This document shows, one piece after another, positions 32,406 to 34,365 of a DNA stretch of 34,365 nucleotides. The notes under the pieces were generated by a model. The model was not told the DNA's origin, made no database searches, and saw nothing but the letters and a program-made list of their open reading frames with translations. Numbering within the stretch: the first letter of the stretch is position 1; the number at the start of each line of letters is the position of its first letter. The translations under genes and the position numbers were made by a program. This stretch comes from Burkholderia sp. LMG 13014. Lineage in GTDB: Bacteria > Pseudomonadota > Gammaproteobacteria > Burkholderiales > Burkholderiaceae. Location of the stretch: contig NZ_CAJNKE010000020.1 in NCBI RefSeq assembly GCF_905232215.1, forward strand, positions 1 through 34,365, in the 5' to 3' direction.

Positions 32406-32870
32406 TCAGAGCCGATTGTCCTTCGCGAGCGTCAGCACGCGCGCCCAGCGTTGCGCATCGCGCTTGTCCATCATCGGCAGCTTCCATTCGCTGCGCACCG
32501 TATCGCGCACGTGCACGACGAGATGCCAGCGGCCGCCGATCGGTGCGGCCTGGCAACCGTCGAGCTGCGACAGCGTATAGCGGCCGTCCGCGCCGTCGTG
32601 CGACAGCCACAGCAGCCCCTGCGTCGCGGACACGCGCAGCTCGCCCCATGCGCGATGCACGACGTGGGTCCAGCCTTGTTCCTTCGTGTTCGGTGCGATG
32701 TCGCGGCGGCGCTTGATCCACCAGGCGATCAGCGCGATCAGGATCGCGGCGGCGAGCACGGCGGTCGCGATCGCGACCGGCTGGCCGAACTGCGCCGCGA
32801 TGACGTGAAACAGGTGAACCGCGCCCCATCCGGCAGCGATGAGCGCGAAGAGTGCGATAAAAATCGGCAT
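32406..32870 (-). CDS. Small membrane protein, about 154 aa
   Basis: Two hydrophobic segments near the N-terminus (MPIFIALFALIAAGWGAVHLFHVIAA, then PVAIATAVLAAAILIALIAWWI) are followed by a soluble domain of about 85 residues (RRRDIAPNTKEQGWTHVVHRAWGELRV). I chose the ATG at 32870; an ATG at 32906 adds 12 residues and is possible. Neither has a strong ribosome binding site. No family was recognised. It reads in the same direction as the patatin gene upstream of it, 60 bases away. Confidence 0.7.
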   Translation of the reverse strand: MPIFIALFALIAAGWGAVHLFHVIAAQFGQPVAIATAVLAAAILIALIAWWIKRRRDIAPNTKEQGWTHVVHRAWGELRVSATQGLLWLSHDGADGRYTLSQLDGCQAAPIGGRWHLVVHVRDTVRSEWKLPMMDKRDAQRWARVLTLAKDNRL

Positions 32871-32930
32871 GTCGAATCGGAAAAGAGGACGGACCGGCGC
32901 AGGCATCGCGCCGATCCGTCGCGCACGGCA

Positions 32931-34148
32931 TTACCGCTTGCGGTGAATGTCGTGCGTCACGAAGCCCGAGTCGTTGTTGGGCAGCGCGAGGCCGTCCTTG
33001 ACTGCGAGCGTCTTGCGGATGTCGTCGAGACCCGCGGACCAGTGGTCGCGCATCGTCGACAGACCGAACTGATAGTCCTTGTAGTGATGCTCGTACGCCT
33101 TCTGCTGATAGATCAGGTGCTGGATGTTGTACTTCTTGCTGCACGACATCGCATCGGCTTCGACACACCACGGATCGGCCTTGCGCTGCTCTTCCGGCAC
33201 CTGGTCGAGCACGTGGCGCAGCACGTTGCGGTAGCGCTGTTCGCGCTGCAGCGTGTCGGTGACGAAACGCGTGCGGCTCGAATACTGCACGTCCTTCGTG
33301 CGCTCGGCGACATCGGCCATCGAGCGCGGCAGCGGCCCGCGCGCGCTCCACAGATCGACCTGGAACGCGAGCGTGTCGCGGCGCGGCCGGGCGCGCAGCA
33401 CTTCCATCAGCGGCGTGTTCGACACGACGCCGCCGTCCCAGTAGTACTCGCCTTCGATCTCGACCGGCGGGAACGCGGGCGGCAGCGCGCCGGACGCCAT
33501 GAAGTGCTCGGGCGCGAGGCGGGTGCGCGTGTTGTCGAAGTACACGAAGTTGCCGGTGCCGACGTTGACCGCACCGACCGACACGCGCGTCTCGCCCGAG
33601 TTGATCCGGTCGAAATCGCACAGCTTCAGCAGCGTCGCGCGCAGTTGCGACGTGTCGTACCAGCTGATCTTCTCCGGATGATCGGACACGCCCGGCACCG
33701 GCGGCGGAAAGCGCGGCACGAAGAATCCCTGCTGGCCCTGCATCATCGCGCTCGCGGCCTGCGACGCGGTGAAGAACGTGCGGATCTGGTCGATGCTGTT
33801 GAACAGCGCGAATTCGAATGCGGCCGGAACCGTCGGGAAAAACGCCGGCTTGCAGATCGTTTCCCAGAACTCGCGCAGCCGCTCGACGCGATGCTCGGGC
33901 GCATTGCCCGCGATCAGCGCGGTGTTGAGCGCGCCGATCGAGATGCCCGCGATCCAGTCGAGCGGAACGCCCGCCTCGTGCAGCCCTTCGAACACGCCGG
34001 CCTGGTACGCGCCGAGCGCGCCGCCGCCTTGCAGGACGAGCGCGATCGTCTCGTACGGCAGCGTGCGCGCGGCAGTCGGTGCGCCGGCCTCGTGATGCAG
34101 GTCCGCCGCATCGACGGCCTGTTTTTCTGTTCGGGCGTGCGGTTTCAT
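32931..34148 (-). CDS. Patatin-like phospholipase
   Basis: The 405-residue protein has the patatin oxyanion loop LVLQGGGALGAYQAGVFEGL (38-57), nucleophile Ser70 in GISIG (68-72) and catalytic Asp238 in YYWDGG. The C-terminal region (about 280-400) resembles the DUF3734 extension of this bacterial group. GGAG lies five to six bases before the ATG at 34148, which fixes the start. It is probably cytoplasmic and hydrolyses acyl esters. It follows bdhA on the same strand, as in related genomes, suggesting a link to polyhydroxybutyrate or lipid turnover. Confidence 0.92.
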   Translation of the reverse strand: MKPHARTEKQAVDAADLHHEAGAPTAARTLPYETIALVLQGGGALGAYQAGVFEGLHEAGVPLDWIAGISIGALNTALIAGNAPEHRVERLREFWETICKPAFFPTVPAAFEFALFNSIDQIRTFFTASQAASAMMQGQQGFFVPRFPPPVPGVSDHPEKISWYDTSQLRATLLKLCDFDRINSGETRVSVGAVNVGTGNFVYFDNTRTRLAPEHFMASGALPPAFPPVEIEGEYYWDGGVVSNTPLMEVLRARPRRDTLAFQVDLWSARGPLPRSMADVAERTKDVQYSSRTRFVTDTLQREQRYRNVLRHVLDQVPEEQRKADPWCVEADAMSCSKKYNIQHLIYQQKAYEHHYKDYQFGLSTMRDHWSAGLDDIRKTLAVKDGLALPNNDSGFVTHDIHRKR

Positions 34149-34251
34149 CAGTTCTCCGAGAAATCCCGCCATGGATGGCGGAGACGGATGGCGTGACGTC
34201 CACGGACGGCACGCCATCACGAGTAGTGAGAATAGGCGGTGATGCGGGAAT

Positions 34252-34271
34252 CGCCTCCCTGTCGGGAGGCG
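34252..34271. terminator. Hairpin between bdhA and the patatin gene
   Basis: A perfect 8-base stem CGCCTCCC/GGGAGGCG with a 4-base loop just after the bdhA stop. No T-tract follows, so read-through into the patatin gene is likely. Confidence 0.4.
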
Positions 34272-34277
34272 GGGACG

Positions 34278-34365
34278 TTACTGCATGAACCAGCCGTGGC
34301 TGACGATGAACGACTGGCCCGTGAGCGCGGCGCTCGGGAAGGCCGACAGGAACAGCACCGTCTGT
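34278..34365 (-). CDS. bdhA: 3-hydroxybutyrate dehydrogenase, C-terminal end
   Basis: Only the last 28 codons are in the window. They read QTVLFLSAFPSAALTGQSFI then VSHGWFMQ, the typical C-terminus of short-chain-dehydrogenase-type 3-hydroxybutyrate dehydrogenases, which oxidise 3-hydroxybutyrate to acetoacetate with NAD+. The stop is at 34278-34280. The call rests on this short but distinctive sequence and on the patatin neighbour. Confidence 0.8.
   Translation of the reverse strand, partial: QTVLFLSAFPSAALTGQSFIVSHGWFMQ

Overview
The window is high-GC DNA with the gene content of a Burkholderia cepacia complex secondary replicon (chromosome 2). The evidence is a Rep_3-type initiator facing an iteron array, a parA-parB pair with a cluster of GTTTATGCGCATAAAC-type centromere sites, and neighbouring genes typical of this genus (hopanoid genes, kbl-tdh, a D-malate/tartrate dehydrogenase, a patatin gene next to a 3-hydroxybutyrate dehydrogenase). 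The genus call is inferred from family recognition; no database search was possible.

Left arm (1-12.8 kb). A tight minus-strand hopanoid operon (hpnD-hpnE-shc-hpnG, the last cut by the window edge) makes squalene and cyclises it. Next come a small hypothetical gene and a plant-type alpha/beta hydrolase. A signalling block follows: a single-domain response regulator, a CheC-like phosphatase and a PAS-GGDEF diguanylate cyclase in one overlapping minus-strand operon, divergent from a membrane hybrid histidine kinase. Then lie an NADPH-FMN reductase, a spacer with clustered DnaA-box-like sites, an ECF sigma factor overlapping a tiny zinc-binding anti-sigma factor, and an ArsC-family reductase.

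Replication and partition core (12.9-20.1 kb). A gene-free region of about 960 bp carries five parS-like sites. It is followed by parA (TTG start), a sixth parS-like site overlapping the parB ribosome binding site, and parB. The initiator gene repA converges on parB. Between repA and a divergent KfrA-like coiled-coil gene lie 1.8 kb of non-coding origin DNA. It holds about 20 iterons (CCCGAAAANCCTCACCT), two DnaA boxes, an AT-richer stretch, a LexA-box-like palindrome, other inverted repeats and a dense cluster of CACAG pentamers. The KfrA-like protein ends in a zinc ribbon.

Right arm (20.1-34.4 kb). A tyrosine-recombinase-fold protein lacks most of its catalytic residues. A 125-residue hypothetical gene has a CTGT-N8-ACAG SOS-box-like site upstream. 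An XRE-cupin regulator is divergent from kbl-tdh (threonine to glycine). Then come a GNAT acetyltransferase with a small membrane protein, a TetR regulator with a DUF1348 protein, a tartrate/D-malate dehydrogenase with a divergent LysR regulator, an ArgC with a divergent LysR regulator, a small membrane protein, a patatin-like phospholipase and the C-terminus of BdhA.

The most unusual signal is that iteron copies, all inverted relative to the main array, recur in intergenic spacers at about 20.0, 24.9, 27.6-27.7 and 30.2 kb. One of these spacers also holds a degenerate 62-66 bp periodic repeat built on CTCACCG. With the CACAG cluster and the SOS-like box, this suggests that control elements for initiation of the second chromosome extend well beyond the compact origin.
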